A program made the position numbers and the translations under genes. A stretch of DNA of 64,000 nt from Cichorium intybus (taxonomy: Eukaryota; Streptophyta; Magnoliopsida; Asterales; Asteraceae): NCBI GenBank assembly GCA_023525715.1, contig CM042012.1, positions 117,638,298 to 117,702,297 on the forward strand, given 5' to 3'. Positions 24,114 to 42,848 of the stretch are shown here, piece by piece. The notes below the pieces were generated by a model. The model had not been told where the DNA came from. It did no database searches and saw only the letters and a program-made list of their open reading frames with translations. Positions within the stretch are counted from its first letter, which is position 1, and each line of letters begins with the position of its first letter.

Positions 24114-24124
24114 TAGTATATAAG
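24114..24124 (+). promoter_or_regulatory. Degenerate Copia primer binding site
   Basis: CTAGTATATAAGC just before ATGGC resembles a mutated TGGTATCAGAGC. It follows CCTAACA, a plausible LTR end, and precedes the gag start by 2 nt, the usual arrangement in Copia elements. Confidence 0.45.
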
Positions 24125-24126
24125 CA

Positions 24127-25652
24127 ATGGCTAAAGAAGGGAAGACTAAGATCGATAAGTTTGAAGGTCATGATTTTGGCTTCTAGAGAATGCAAATAGA
24201 AGACTATATATACCAAAAGAAGGTCCACTTTCCCTTTTTCAGATAAAAACATGAAGGAATGAAGCAGGAGGAATGTGATCTATTAGATCGACAAGCTCTT
24301 GGAGTCATCCGGCTGTCATTGGCAAAGAACCTTGCTTACAACATTATCAATGAGAAGACAACATATGGCTTGATCAAGGCGTTGTCTAACATGTACGAGA
24401 AACCCTTAACTATGAACAAGGTGTTCTTGTTCTTGATCAGGCAGTTGGTCAACACAAAAATAAAAGAAGGTGGGCATGTGACACACGTTAATGAGTTAAA
24501 TTCAATCATATCGAGATTAATGTCGGTTGATATTGGCTTTAAATACGAAGCTTAGGCATTGTTGTTGTTATCTTTGCTTCCAGTGAGCTAGTCGGGTACG
24601 GTGACTACTATTAGCAGTGCATCCGGTATGCAGAAGCTCTTGTTTGAAGGCATTCATGATTTGATCCTCGGAGAGGATATCCACCGAAAGAATGCAGGGG
24701 AGCGCTCTAGCAGTCTACTAAGCATAGAAGAACAAGTAAGAAGGCCAACTGAGGTGGCGATTGTGGCAAGGGATTAAGTAAATCAAGGAGGAGAGGAAGT
24801 TCCAGAAGCAAAAAGGATATAGTTTGCTGAAACTGCAAAGAAAGTGGTCAATTTAAAAAATCAGTGCCCAAAGCCTTCCGCGGGCAATGCGAGGAAGGAA
24901 GTAAATGTGGAAGAAGACTGTGCTAATGCACTTATATGTTGTGTAGAAAGTTCGGTGGAGTCCTGGATAGTGGACTCAGGTGCTCAGTTCCATGCGAGCC
25001 ATTATAGAGGCATAATGTAGAACTTTAGGCATTACAATGGCAATGACAGGCTTGCGAATGATCAAAGCCTGAATATCACTGGAGTGAGGGATGTTGTCCT
25101 CCGGACAAGTTTAGGTATGAAGTGGACTTTGAAAAATGTCAAGTTCATTCCAGATCTCAAGCGGATGTTGATATCCATAGGGCAGTTGGATGATGAGGGG
25201 CACCACATCGATTTTGACAATCACTAGTGGAAGGTGGTGAAGAGGAAGATGGTTGTTGCCAGAGGCCAGAAGTGAGGAACCTTGTACATGGTTGAGAGCT
25301 CTGCGAGAGAGGTAAACGCTACGGTTAAATAAACGAAGACTTCTACTCTGTGGCACTAAAGGCTTGGTCACATGAGTGAGATGAACATGTTGGCATTTAA
25401 AGGAAAAATTCTTGATGTGAAGAATATCAACCCGGAATTTTGCGAACCTTGTGTCCATGGCAAACAGAAGAAGGTCACATTTTCTAAGGTGAGACAAATT
25501 CTGAAACAGCAGAAGCTGGAACTTATTCATTCGGCCGTAGGACAAATTCCGAAACAGCAGAAGGTCACCTTTCGGGAAGCAGCAGAACATTGTATACAGA
25601 AGGAGGTTCAATCGAGACCAGTAAAAAGTTTGAGAACGCGAGATCAGTTCTA
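24127..25652 (+). pseudogene. Copia gag-protease-integrase fragment, heavily mutated
   Basis: Begins with the typical Copia gag start MAKEGKTKIDKFEGHDF, then the UBN2-type gag (IKALSNMYEKPLTMNKVFL, NTKIKEGGHV). A zinc knuckle is recognisable across a stop and frame change (NCKESGQFKK). The protease has WIVDSGAQFHASHY (DSGA). The pre-integrase domain shows LWH-RLGHMSEMNML and CEPCVHGKQKKVTF. Many in-frame stops occur (for example within the protease and before GTLYMVES). The copy stops at the start of integrase; no RT, RNase H or 3' LTR follows. It belongs to the same family as the fragment at 60661. Confidence 0.88.
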
Positions 25653-25659
25653 GACCAAT

Positions 25660-28476
<2,817 letters not shown>

Positions 28477-28645
28477 AAAAGCTTCTATATACCTAAGCTT
28501 CATCTTAAAACCATTAAAACTATATAATTTAGACTTATATATTCAAAAAAAAATAGCAATCTTCTTCGATCAATATTCTTTGACCCAAAATCAAAACATA
28601 CATAATATTGATTAAAGTCCACCGTTGTGACAATATCCCTACTTG

Positions 28646-33050
<4,405 letters not shown>

Positions 33051-33054
<4 letters not shown>

Positions 33055-33162
33055 AATGTTCAAATTAGAACTACTAAAAGGTTAGAAGTCATGAAAACCG
33101 ATATTCACACCTTGTGAATCATTATTGTTTCATTTTTTCTTATTTTACAGTTGTTTATTATC

Positions 33163-33165
<3 letters not shown>
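33051..33165 (+). mobile_element. Truncated left end of a family-2 MITE
   Basis: TTCAAATTAGAACTACTAAAAGGTTAGAAGTC...ATATTCACACC matches the first 115 bp of 33255-33657, then breaks off into (TA)n. It has no right half, so it is a partial duplication or a deletion product. Confidence 0.7.
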
Positions 33166-33254
<89 letters not shown>

Positions 33255-33655
33255 GATGTGCAAATAAGAACCACTAAAAGGTTAGAAGTCGTGAGAACCG
33301 ATATTCACACCTTATGAATCTTTTTTTTCATTTTTTTATTATTTCACGGTTGTTTATTATTTTAAAATCTATCAAACTAAATAAGTTTTCTTATTTTATT
33401 ACACGTGTCACAATGTACACAATTCAACAAAAATTTCTAGTTATTAAACTGTGAATACTATAAATGAATTTTTTTTCTTTAAAACACATTAATATCGATG
33501 TTTAATAGCAAAGAAAAATAATTATTAATTTTTATATGTTTGGTAATTTTGTTTTAATTAAAAACAAATGTTAAAACTTAAAAAATACGACATTACTAAA
33601 CTATGATTGATGGTTTTCATGGTTTTTAACCTTTTAGGGTCCTCATTTGAACTAT

Positions 33656-33657
<2 letters not shown>
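33255..33657. mobile_element. Family-2 MITE, second full copy
   Basis: Left GATGTGCAAATAAGAACCACTAAAAGGTTAGAAG; right complement AGAGAATAGTTCAAATGAGGACCCTAAAAGGTTAAAAAC. Flanked by (TA)n(CA)n and (CT)n(TA)n. The interior matches 28781-29187 throughout (for example TTATTAAACTGTGAAT). Confidence 0.8.
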
Positions 33658-33733
<76 letters not shown>

Positions 33734-33734
<1 letters not shown>

Positions 33735-33757
33735 TAGCTGCGTACCCGCGCAATGCG
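33734..33757 (-). promoter_or_regulatory. Helitron 3' terminal hairpin and CTAG
   Basis: The minus strand reads CCCGCCGCATTGCGCGGG, then TACGCAG, then CTAG. The 5-bp GC stem with spacer and CTRR end is the Helitron termination signal. Confidence 0.8.
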
Positions 33758-33759
33758 GC

Positions 33760-36190
33760 GGGGGAAAATAGTTTCGTTTCAGCAATTACTTTTTAGGTTT
33801 TAGGTTGCAGATGGGAGGGGGAGTTGGCGAATATGAGAGTGATTAATTTCTTTTCGAGCTATTGATTACCTTTCCAAAGATATAGGAGACGGTAAATACC
33901 TGAGAGTGTGGGACCAAAAATGGAAAAAACTTTTAGAAATCGGTTTGGAACTATAGGGATATTTTGCAATGAAATGATAAATAGAAGTAGAATGATATAA
34001 GCTAGACAAAAGACAAAGTAAACAAATGGGCAATGGGCAAAATAATTTTTCGGAACAAAACTGTAAAAAATTTTAAATCTAACAAATTTTGTAAAAACAA
34101 AAAGTACAAGGCTATAATCCGCAAAAAATACAACTAAGTAAATGCATAGTTTGGGCAGAACTCGCATTTAAGGAAAGTACAATGCTATAATAACAACAAT
34201 AATAGAAGTGCAATGCTATAATCCAAAAAAATAGACAAAGTAAACATTTCGTTTGGGGAGAATTTTCATTTAAGTAAAGTACAATGCCATCATCTGCCAA
34301 AGTAAACATTTACAGTGCAATAACTTTAAAAAAAATGAAAAAGTCAAAGAATCCAAAGTAAATATTTACAGTGCAATAACTTTAATCAGTTTTTTTATAA
34401 GATCTAAATTATCAAAATCAAACCAAATACGTTTTAATTCATCTATTTAAGACCGATTAAGTTATAGTTGATATATATCGTCGCTAATTTTAAGCATCAT
34501 AATAGAATAATGCGTCTTCATTAGAGGTTTTTAAAATAAAATTACTTCTAAAGTATGGTCTTCATATACAAAATAGTTAGAATAAAAATATAAAATGATC
34601 CATAAACCAGCACCCGTTGCTGTTTGGCTGTATAAAATTTACCTCCTCCCAAACCAATTTCTTATAAAAATATAAAATGATCCATAAAAGTTAGAAACAT
34701 ATGGGATTAGTTAAACCGTTGTTTAAGTTCGTAGGATATTAGTAAGTTAAGATATTTGTTTATCTATTATAATTATTGTTAAACATTTTTAAATCATTTC
34801 AAATCCTAGATATTGGGTCATATGATTACTTAAGTAGTTAGAATAAATCTGCCTTTTTCGAAATGGTTTGCTTTTATGTGACCCATAGACAATTGATTTT
34901 CCAAATTTAAAAATCAAATTCTAACAAATTCTATCAAAATTGTATTCTCTCGATATGTTGTAAAATGCATTAAATTTCAAGTTTTTTTTATCATATGTCT
35001 CAATGTATTATGATGAGAATTTCTGCGTTCACTTTTTTTTTTTTGGGAATTAATGTGAAATCACATGGTCTTGGTAGATGAAATTTAAATAAACAAAAGA
35101 AGATAGTGATCTTTATACTCATCACGTGGATATGAGAAGGGGATTAAATCGACAACACTTTGTTTTTGACTTTTTATAGTGAGATTACAGATTACGTGGG
35201 TGATTTTGCACCATCAAAGAAAAGTTTTTTTTATTACAGTACATAGTTTGCATGAGGATTATCTACTCAAAAGTTGAAGTATGATGAAATCGTACAAAAG
35301 CATGGTTGTCGATCGGTTTACTTGTTCTATGTAGGATACCGAGATTTTCACAAGGTACTATGGCTTCCAGACTTTTTTTCAAGAAAGGTACCATTAATTA
35401 AGAGAAACTAAATGAAGCAAATCGCCATCTATTTTGTACCAGAATGAATTAAAGACATAGTATAGATATGTGTTCGTACTAAAGCAACAGTAGATGTCAC
35501 GTGGCCATCCCAATTTTTGTGTGTGATGACTCCAGAATTTAACACCCATTTTAGGACATTTAGACAAACATACACACAACACGTTGAACCATCAGATTTT
35601 CACAAAAACAAAATTGTAAAACACATAATTCGAACAGAACCACATAGATCTAATATACAAAACTGGTTTAAATCAAACAATACAATAAACCATAATCGAG
35701 ATGGAAATAGATGACATCAAAAAACCAAACAAAAACATGACATGAAAATTCAATACAGATTCAGAAAGTGGTTTATTAATGAGCAAGGTACTTTCATTCA
35801 CATAGATGCAGTCACATAAACAGATACACACTGTTACACATATAGATACATAGATACATACATGGTCACATACATGCACAAACAGGAGGTGATTTCGAGG
35901 GATCTTGAGTTGGAGAAGCTTTATGGTTTTGAAGATTCTTGAGTTGGCGAGCAGATGTCCAAACCTTGTTGATGCGTTAACAGTGTTGGGACCTTCAAGC
36001 CTAACAAAAGTTAGCAATAAGGATTAAGTAAGCTTGTCAAGAAAATATAGTGTGAGTCGATAAAAACAAATAGAACAGTTTCGTACAACCCAACAGATGC
36101 ATAGTTCGTTGTGCGTGCACATGAGATACAGAGCAAGGAGAACGGATAAGTACCTGAAGAGCCTGTAGACCGGAGAAGTTGAATTCAAAT
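33760..36190. other. Helitron interior without recognised genes
   Basis: AT-rich. Positions 34100-34390 carry three to four loose repeats of AGTACAATGCTATAAT...AAAGTAAACATTTA. Positions 35800-35880 are a CATA/GATA-type microsatellite. A short minus-strand open stretch near 35920-36010 (EGPNTVNASTRFGHLLA) could be captured coding sequence of unknown origin. Confidence 0.45.
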
Positions 36191-36195
36191 TTCCG

Positions 36196-36662
36196 AAATT
36201 TTCAAACTTTTCAAATTATTCAAAACTTTCAAATTTTGAAAATTTTCAAATTTCAAAAATTTTAAATTATTCAAACTTTTCAAAATCATTCAAATTTTCG
36301 GATTTTTCAAACTTTTCAGAATTTTGAAATTATTCAAAATTTTAAGATTATTCAATTTTAAAATTTTCAAACTTTTCAAATTTCCGAACTTTTCAAATTA
36401 TTCAAAATTTTCAAACTTTCAAATTTCGAAAATTTGTAAATTTTCAAATTTCAAAAATTTGAAATTATTCAAACTTTTCAAAATTATTCAAATTTTCAGA
36501 TTTTTCAAACTTTTCAAATTATTCAAAATTTTAAGATTATTTAATTTTAAAATTTTCAAACTTATCAAATTATTCAAATTTCCAAAATTTTCAAACTTTT
36601 CAAATTATTCAAAATTTTCAAATTTTCAAATTTCGAAAATTTTAAATTATTCAAAATTATAT
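36196..36662. repeat. TTCAAA-based low-complexity repeat
   Basis: About 465 bp of variants of TTCAAATTATTCAAAATTT, partly arranged as higher-order repeats of 150-180 bp. The 124-codon Phe/Lys/Asn/Ser frame across it is a by-product of the repeat. Confidence 0.9.
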
Positions 36663-37043
36663 ACCTTTTTATTTGAACTGAAATTCATGATTGCATGATA
36701 TGAGCACATTAACTGGAAGGGGACAGCTAGGGTCGCCAATAAACACTCCCTAAATTTGGATTCGGGTACCCATGTGCATAAATCACTGTATGTAAGCCTA
36801 ATATACAACCACAAAGATTAATAAAAAAAATTCAAAACAAAAGCATATTTAAATATGTCAAACAAGTGACAGAAAAACAAAAAAGTGATACCTAATGTTT
36901 TGAATGTCAGCAGGTTGTAGATCCTGCCACATTCAAGTTGTTAAAATAGTTATGAATAATAAAAAATATTAAAAAAATTGTTTTGTAATGTACAATAATT
37001 GTATGCAATGATGAATGAGAAATAAAACAAAACAACAACATTG

Positions 37044-38199
37044 TCAGACATAGCCATAACCATTGGGTGGTTTGTCAATGGCCTGTGCAGATCTCTTGTG
37101 TTGATCTTCATCATAGTGTGCAAAAGCAGCATCTAAAGGCTGCATCCAACAGTAGATAGTTAGAGAATAAAACAGTCTTTTTTCCCAAAAAAATAAAAAA
37201 TGAACCTGTAACATTGGTTGAACAAGAAGGGAAACATGATGCATGGAATCTGACTGCACTGATTCTTTAATCTCCTGCAAATCAACAAATACACGATTAG
37301 CATAATAAGCCTTGACATGCTATTGCTAATACTTAAAAAGTGTGGGTGTGATTTACCTGTAGCTTTGTGTAGATTTGTGACATGGCATCCTTGAGCCGGC
37401 TCACCTACAGATTAAATTTCCAAATAAGAAAAATATGTAATGTAATTAATACGAATCCCAAGAACTGAAATTACCTTACCTTTGCATAAAGGTATGAAGT
37501 TGTAATCGGATACGAGGACCAAAAATGTTTTATTAATACCTGAATAGACGTCCAATGCTGGAAGAGAAATAAGTTAAATAATATTCCAAGCAACAAATGC
37601 AAGTTGAAAAACTCACAAGCAAAAGCTCATTTTTTGTGACGGTTGGCAAGGTGTACAATATGTTCTCATGTGGGTTTTTACAAAGTTGGTATTTGGAGCT
37701 TGATATAGTCTGGGTCAATCCGTTGAACACCTGCCCGATACCGATAGATAGATAGCAGTTATAGTTTATATTTTTTAGCAGATAACAATACAAAATACTC
37801 TTAAATACCTTGACATCCACTTCGGGCCTAACCACAGGATCACTCAAACCAAGGCTTCTTATTTCAGAGATGAAGCCCCTTAAAGACCCATAAGCTTGAC
37901 AGGTGTTCATCCTGGATTTCAAGTGTCTCCTTCCAGCTAATTCATTCATCGCATTAACTTGTTGAGAATCAAAGTAATCCCGAGGATCCTGTTTAAGATC
38001 AAATCATAGTAACATGATGGAATAAACAAAAACAAGCCAGAAACCAAACACACCTTTTATACAAAGTGGTGCAACCGGATGTTCACGCGGTGCTTGAAGG
38101 TCCTCCATCTCAGCAATTCGAGTTAACCGCTCTTGATGTACATTCACATCAGAAGCTTTTTTAGGCAACTCAACTGTTGAAAAAAAAAACAAATTTCAG

Positions 38200-38293
<94 letters not shown>

Positions 38294-38496
38294 TGATGGT
38301 GGTTGTGCATTGAACGGACCACATTTACAAGTAGCAAGGGCTTCAGCTACAGATCTTGTATCGCATGTCTCAACATCTACAGTTCTTCCTTCAAGATCTA
38401 GATCGACTAAAATGGCACCGTAGAAAAAAATATATTTGAGTTTTGGTTCAAGCATTTTAACGAACAGGTGGCGTGCCAAAGCCGTAGAGATTGAAG
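37044..38496 (-). pseudogene. Captured 3' half of TFIIH subunit 1 (TFB1/p62)
   Basis: About eight exons with GT/AG borders and introns, roughly 38329-38496, 38054-38173, 37809-37988, 37617-37730, 37480-37557, 37357-37404, 37206-37274 and 37044-37139. Diagnostic pieces in order: LEGRTVDVETCDTRSVAEAL; QERLTRIAEMEDLQAPR with HPVAPLCIK; DPRDYFDSQQVNAMNEL; VFNGLTQTISSSKYQL; HFWSSYPITTSYLYAK; VSRLKDAMSQIYTKLQ; EIKESVQSDS with VSLLVQPMLQ. It ends PNGYGYV and TGA (37044-37046), close to the native end. The family is the core TFIIH p62 subunit in transcription and DNA repair. The N-terminal PH and BSD domains are missing. An extra A before the exon 38054 donor (ATAAAAG) appears to shift the frame. A (TA)n tract (38206-38291) has grown in one intron. 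This is a gene fragment carried by the Helitron. Confidence 0.88.
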
Positions 38497-38533
38497 CTGC
38501 AATAGAGAGTGAACAAAGGAAATACCAACTTAC

Positions 38534-38790
38534 CTCGAGAAGCTAATCGTATGGTGACGGAATAGCGAATCGGATGGTGGCGGAGTGCTGGTGCCTGGAT
38601 CGTCATGGTGATGGCTGGATCGGATGGTGCTTGTGGGGAGTGGTCCGAAAACAGTAAGTTGGTGGTGGTTCATCATGTTATTGGCCGTATCGATGGTGGT
38701 GGCCGTATCGGATGGTGGCGGCATAGCAGATGGCGGCTGTTGTTGAGAGCATTAGGGTTTTAGGGTTTCAAGAGATAATGGCTGTGAAAG
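38534..38790 (-). other. Novel 5' exon and leader upstream of the TFB1 fragment
   Basis: The minus strand has an AAACCCTAA-rich leader (about 38750-38785), ATG at 38724, and a Pro/Ser/His-rich 64-codon frame (MPPPSDTATTIDTANNMM...). It ends at a good donor, CTCGAG|GTAAGT (38534). The next acceptor is TATTGCAG at 38497-38504, before the TFB1 exon. Splicing these would enter the TFB1 exon in a frame that stops after about 12 codons, so a working fusion is doubtful. This looks like a leader and first exon from another gene. Confidence 0.5.
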
Positions 38791-39044
38791 GAAATGAGTC
38801 TCTTTTTTTGTTTTGGGCAAGCTATAGACACGCGTCCATTTGTGTCACATTGTCCGCTTTCTTCCATTCAGTATTTAATAGTGCATAACAAAATTGTAAC
38901 ATAGGTATGATAAGTTGTGTATTGTGTATTACAACTTGTACAGTCTTAAAAATTAAGACAATTGAGCATAAGGGGATTGTAATTTATATATGGTTTATAG
39001 TATAGTATAGATATAGAGAGAGAGAAAGAGAGAGAGAGAAAGAG

Positions 39045-39718
<674 letters not shown>

Positions 39719-39825
39719 TAGGTTCCATTGAGAATGAAAATAAGGTTGAGAATGCGAGAATGAATATGGGCCACGTATTTTTATCTTGCCGCTCTAGTGA
39801 TTTGCACATATGATTTTCACCACCA

Positions 39826-40200
39826 CTTCCACCTGCACCACCTGCGACACCACCACCACCGTCGTCGCCGCCACCACTACTGCCGTCGCCGCCACCTCCC
39901 CCGCCGCCACCGCCACCAACCACCACCACCGCTACTGCCAACTCTACCACCTCTATCACCATCTCGACCACCACCGTTGCTACCACCTTTACCACCACCT
40001 CCACCACCACTACCACCACCCACCGCCACCACCAGAACCTCCATCAATGCCGCCACCACCACCACCACCTTTGTCACCACCCATCTCCCCCAACACCACC
40101 ACCCCACTAACACTGCCGCCACCATCACCACCATCATCGCCGCCCTCTATCGCCATCACCATCATCATCGCCACCATCTACCACCATTCCGACCACTACA
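39826..40200. repeat. (CCA/CCG)n cryptic simple repeat
   Basis: About 375 bp of CAC/CCG/CCA triplets. Frames in both directions give His/Pro/Thr or Gly/Val/Trp repeats only. No gene is supported. Confidence 0.92.
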
Positions 40201-40252
40201 ACCATATTTCAAAAATGATTATCCATATATGAATATGAATAATCATACACAT

Positions 40253-40352
40253 TCATATATGAATAAATCATATACGAAAAATTAAACTCATCTCGTCGTC
40301 GAGAACGGTGCGTTAGCGCTGATGCATCTAGTGACCCAGATTCATTCTCGCA
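40253..40352 (+). repeat. Direct repeat copy A (partner 41783-41881)
   Basis: About 100 bp beginning TATGAATAAATCATATACG and containing TTAGCGCTGATGCATCTA recurs at 41783-41881 with roughly 15 differences. The pair brackets the TAGCGG-rich element. Confidence 0.75.
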
Positions 40353-40385
40353 TTCATATATGTATATACACATTCATATATGAAC

Positions 40386-41781
40386 TAAGCAGTTAACGCG
40401 GTAAAAAATCAAATAGCGTTTAGTGTCGCTATTTGAAATAGCGGTTATCGCGGTGATATAGCGGTGATATAGCGTTTTTTTTATTTTATGTAAAAAAATT
40501 ATTATATAGAATTTTTATATTAGAGTATCAGAATTATTTTGAGTTGCAAGAATTCATCAACACTCAAGTTATATTCAATACAGATTAAACACCCAAAAAC
40601 CTGGGTACAAACTACATATTAAACACCCAAAGATAAGAATCACTACAATTTAACTCATCAAATATACATACAACTAAGATTCACTACATATTAAACACTT
40701 AAGCTTATTTGTTTAATCATTTGAGAACCGATTACATGATCCCAGTGCCTTGAGATTCTCTTGAGCATATTACCAAACACTTGGTGTGCATAAAGATAAA
40801 CTGGATTTAGAAGCAATGCTTAATCAGATGCGTAATCCATAGCTTCAATCAATAGGTTCAATCAATAGAAGTTTATATCAGATGCTTAATCAGATGCGTA
40901 ATCAATAGAAGTTCATATCAGATGCTTAATCAGATGCGTAATCAATAGAAATCACGATGAATTCGTGGTTGGAACTGAAGTTCATATCAGATGCGTAATC
41001 CATAGCTTCAATCAATAGAAGTCGCAAAGAATCAAAGTTGAATTGAACCTGTAATGAAGTGAAATCGATTGTTGTATGAACTAGAAGAAGATGAAGCTAT
41101 CGAGAAGCTATTGAGACTTGCTATCGAGAACCTGTAATGAAGCTATCGAGACTTGTAATGAAGCTATCGAGACTTGCTATCGAGAATCAAAGTTGAATTG
41201 AACCTGTAATGAAGCTATCGAGACTTGCTATCGAGAACCTGTAATGAATTGAATTTTGTTGTATGAACTAGAAGAAGATGAAGCTATCGAGAATCTGTAA
41301 TGAAGTGAAATCTCGATTGTTGTATGAACTAAAAGAAGATGAAGCTATTGAGACTTGCTAATGAAGTGAAATCGATTGTTGTATGAACTAGAAGAAGATG
41401 CCTTGTAAAGCTTATCCCACATCGGCCTAAAAAGAAACATAAGGGGTCACGTTTAGTTATAAATATGAGCTATCAGTTCCTAAGAAGTTCACTCACCAAG
41501 CCATTTAGAACCAAGTTAACTCTTGGGTCTGAGTAGTGGAGTCAAAGTATAAAAGTTTGGGTGTGCCTCTTTGGGTAAATCCTAGTCAAATGTTTAAAAT
41601 TTTAATATAGCGCGCTATTTTTGCAATTGCGGATTTCAAAATTGCGGTAAATAGCGGTAAATAGCGCCGCTAATAGCGGAACCGCTATTTTGAAACGCTA
41701 AATGAAAATTTCTAGCGTTGATGGCCGCTATACGCTATAGCAACGCTATAGCGACGCTATAGCGCGCTATTAACTGCATAG
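40386..41781. mobile_element. hAT-like non-autonomous element with TAGCGG-type subterminal motifs
   Basis: The ends are AAGCAGTTAACGCGG and, as complement, TATGCAGTTAATAGCGCG. Both subterminal regions are dense in TAGCGG/CGCTAT motifs (40420-40475; 41605-41775), the style of hAT transposase-binding repeats. The middle (40820-41400) is a patchwork of ATCAGATGCGTAATC and GAAGCTATCGAGACTTGC repeats. No transposase is seen. Target duplications are unclear. Confidence 0.5.
41415..41465 (+). promoter_or_regulatory. snRNA-promoter-like USE plus TATA
   Basis: TCCCACATCGG (41415-41425) matches the core of the plant U-snRNA upstream sequence element. TTATAAATA (41457-41465) follows 31 nt later, close to the spacing known for Pol II snRNA genes. 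No snRNA is recognisable downstream, so it may be a repeat-borne promoter. Confidence 0.35.
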
Positions 41782-41914
41782 TATATGAATAAATCATATA
41801 CGAAAAATTAAACTCATATTGTCGTCGTAGAGCGGCGCGTCAGCGCTGGCGCATCTAACGGCCCATATTCATTCTCGCATTCTCAACCTCTTTTCCATTC
41901 TCAATGGAACCCTC

Positions 41915-42088
<174 letters not shown>

Positions 42089-42283
42089 AAAGCCAAGCCA
42101 ATATTGCTACACGTCGTTTTTCTACATTCTGTTTTGCCACCTGGTGGCTTTCTACGCCTCCTTATCTTTGTTTTCCCGCCTTAATTCAATATCCTTCCTT
42201 AATTCCCTCATCGAAATTTGTTTTGAAATCTCAAATTCCCAATTATCTTGCCTATACCACCGCAGCACTACGCACACAAATCC

Positions 42284-42332
<49 letters not shown>

Positions 42333-42627
42333 TCTCTACCTTTTCTCTAAAAGAACTCTAGTCTAAGACACCATCAGAGTCGCTCCTCTCTAAATCACCA
42401 CCACCGAATCTAATACATCCAATGCAACTACGAGCCTCTAGTGATTTCTCTCTTTATCTAAAACCAGCACCTCAACAGACAAGGTAATCTATTATCTCTA
42501 TTCTCTCTAATCACTTCCTCATTCACCAACTTGTACCATCCGTATTAACAAGTATTCTTATTCTTCGCCAATTTTGGAAGGTAAACCGTTAGATGAGCGA
42601 GCTAAACTCATCAAACTTGGAATTAGA

Positions 42628-42848
42628 CCAGGTCACCCGAACATTGAAGATTACCTCCCCACTGATTCCTTTCAAGAACCTATTGGAAAGCTTCCACTAA
42701 AATTTTTTCACTCTCCCTCTTTTTGTACACGTGATAGTGTGCTTGAAGAATTCACTGATTGAATTGGTGAATATTTTATTCAGGCACGATTTCCTGGACA
42801 TATGACCCACCCTAACAGAGGCAGTCGGCGCTATTGTTGATGCAAGCA
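42628..42848 (+). pseudogene. GPAT9 (glycerol-3-phosphate acyltransferase 9) N-terminal fragment
   Basis: HPNIEDYLPTDS followed by EPIGKLPLK matches the N-terminus of plant GPAT9 (PNIEDYLPSGS...EP.GKL.L). After an intron-like gap ending TTATTCAG (42775-42782), the next exon reads HDFLDI-stop-PTLTEAVGAIVDAS, where GPAT9 has RDLLDISPTLTEA.GAIVD. The Ser codon is TGA here. The acyltransferase motifs (NHTS, FPEGT) are absent. GPAT9 makes lysophosphatidic acid at the ER; this piece cannot do so. An open frame from ATG at 42574 precedes it (MEGKPLDERAKLIKLGI), of unknown origin. Intron retention argues for genomic capture. Confidence 0.8.

Larger units (their letters stand above)
33734..39011 (-). 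mobile_element. Helitron, 5.28 kb, carrying a TFIIH subunit fragment
   Basis: On the minus strand the 5' end is TCTATACTATACTATA at 39011 and the 3' end is CTAG at 33737-33734. The 3' end is preceded 7 nt upstream by a GC-rich hairpin (CCCGC...GCGGG). The flanking bases are A before TC and T after CTAG, the A|T insertion rule of Helitrons, and there is no target duplication. Removing the element joins a (TA)n tract to TATAGAGAGAG. No Rep/helicase is present, so it is non-autonomous. It carries TFB1 exons in the same orientation. Confidence 0.82.

Noticed and set aside
36324..36698. 124-codon Phe/Lys/Asn frame
   Set aside because: Translation of the TTCAAA low-complexity block.
37044..38496. 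Intact host TFB1 gene
   Set aside because: N-terminal half missing, probable frameshift at one junction, and location between clean Helitron ends.
39797..40285. His/Pro-rich and Gly/Val-rich frames of up to 173 codons
   Set aside because: Produced by the CCA/CCG repeat; open in multiple frames on both strands.
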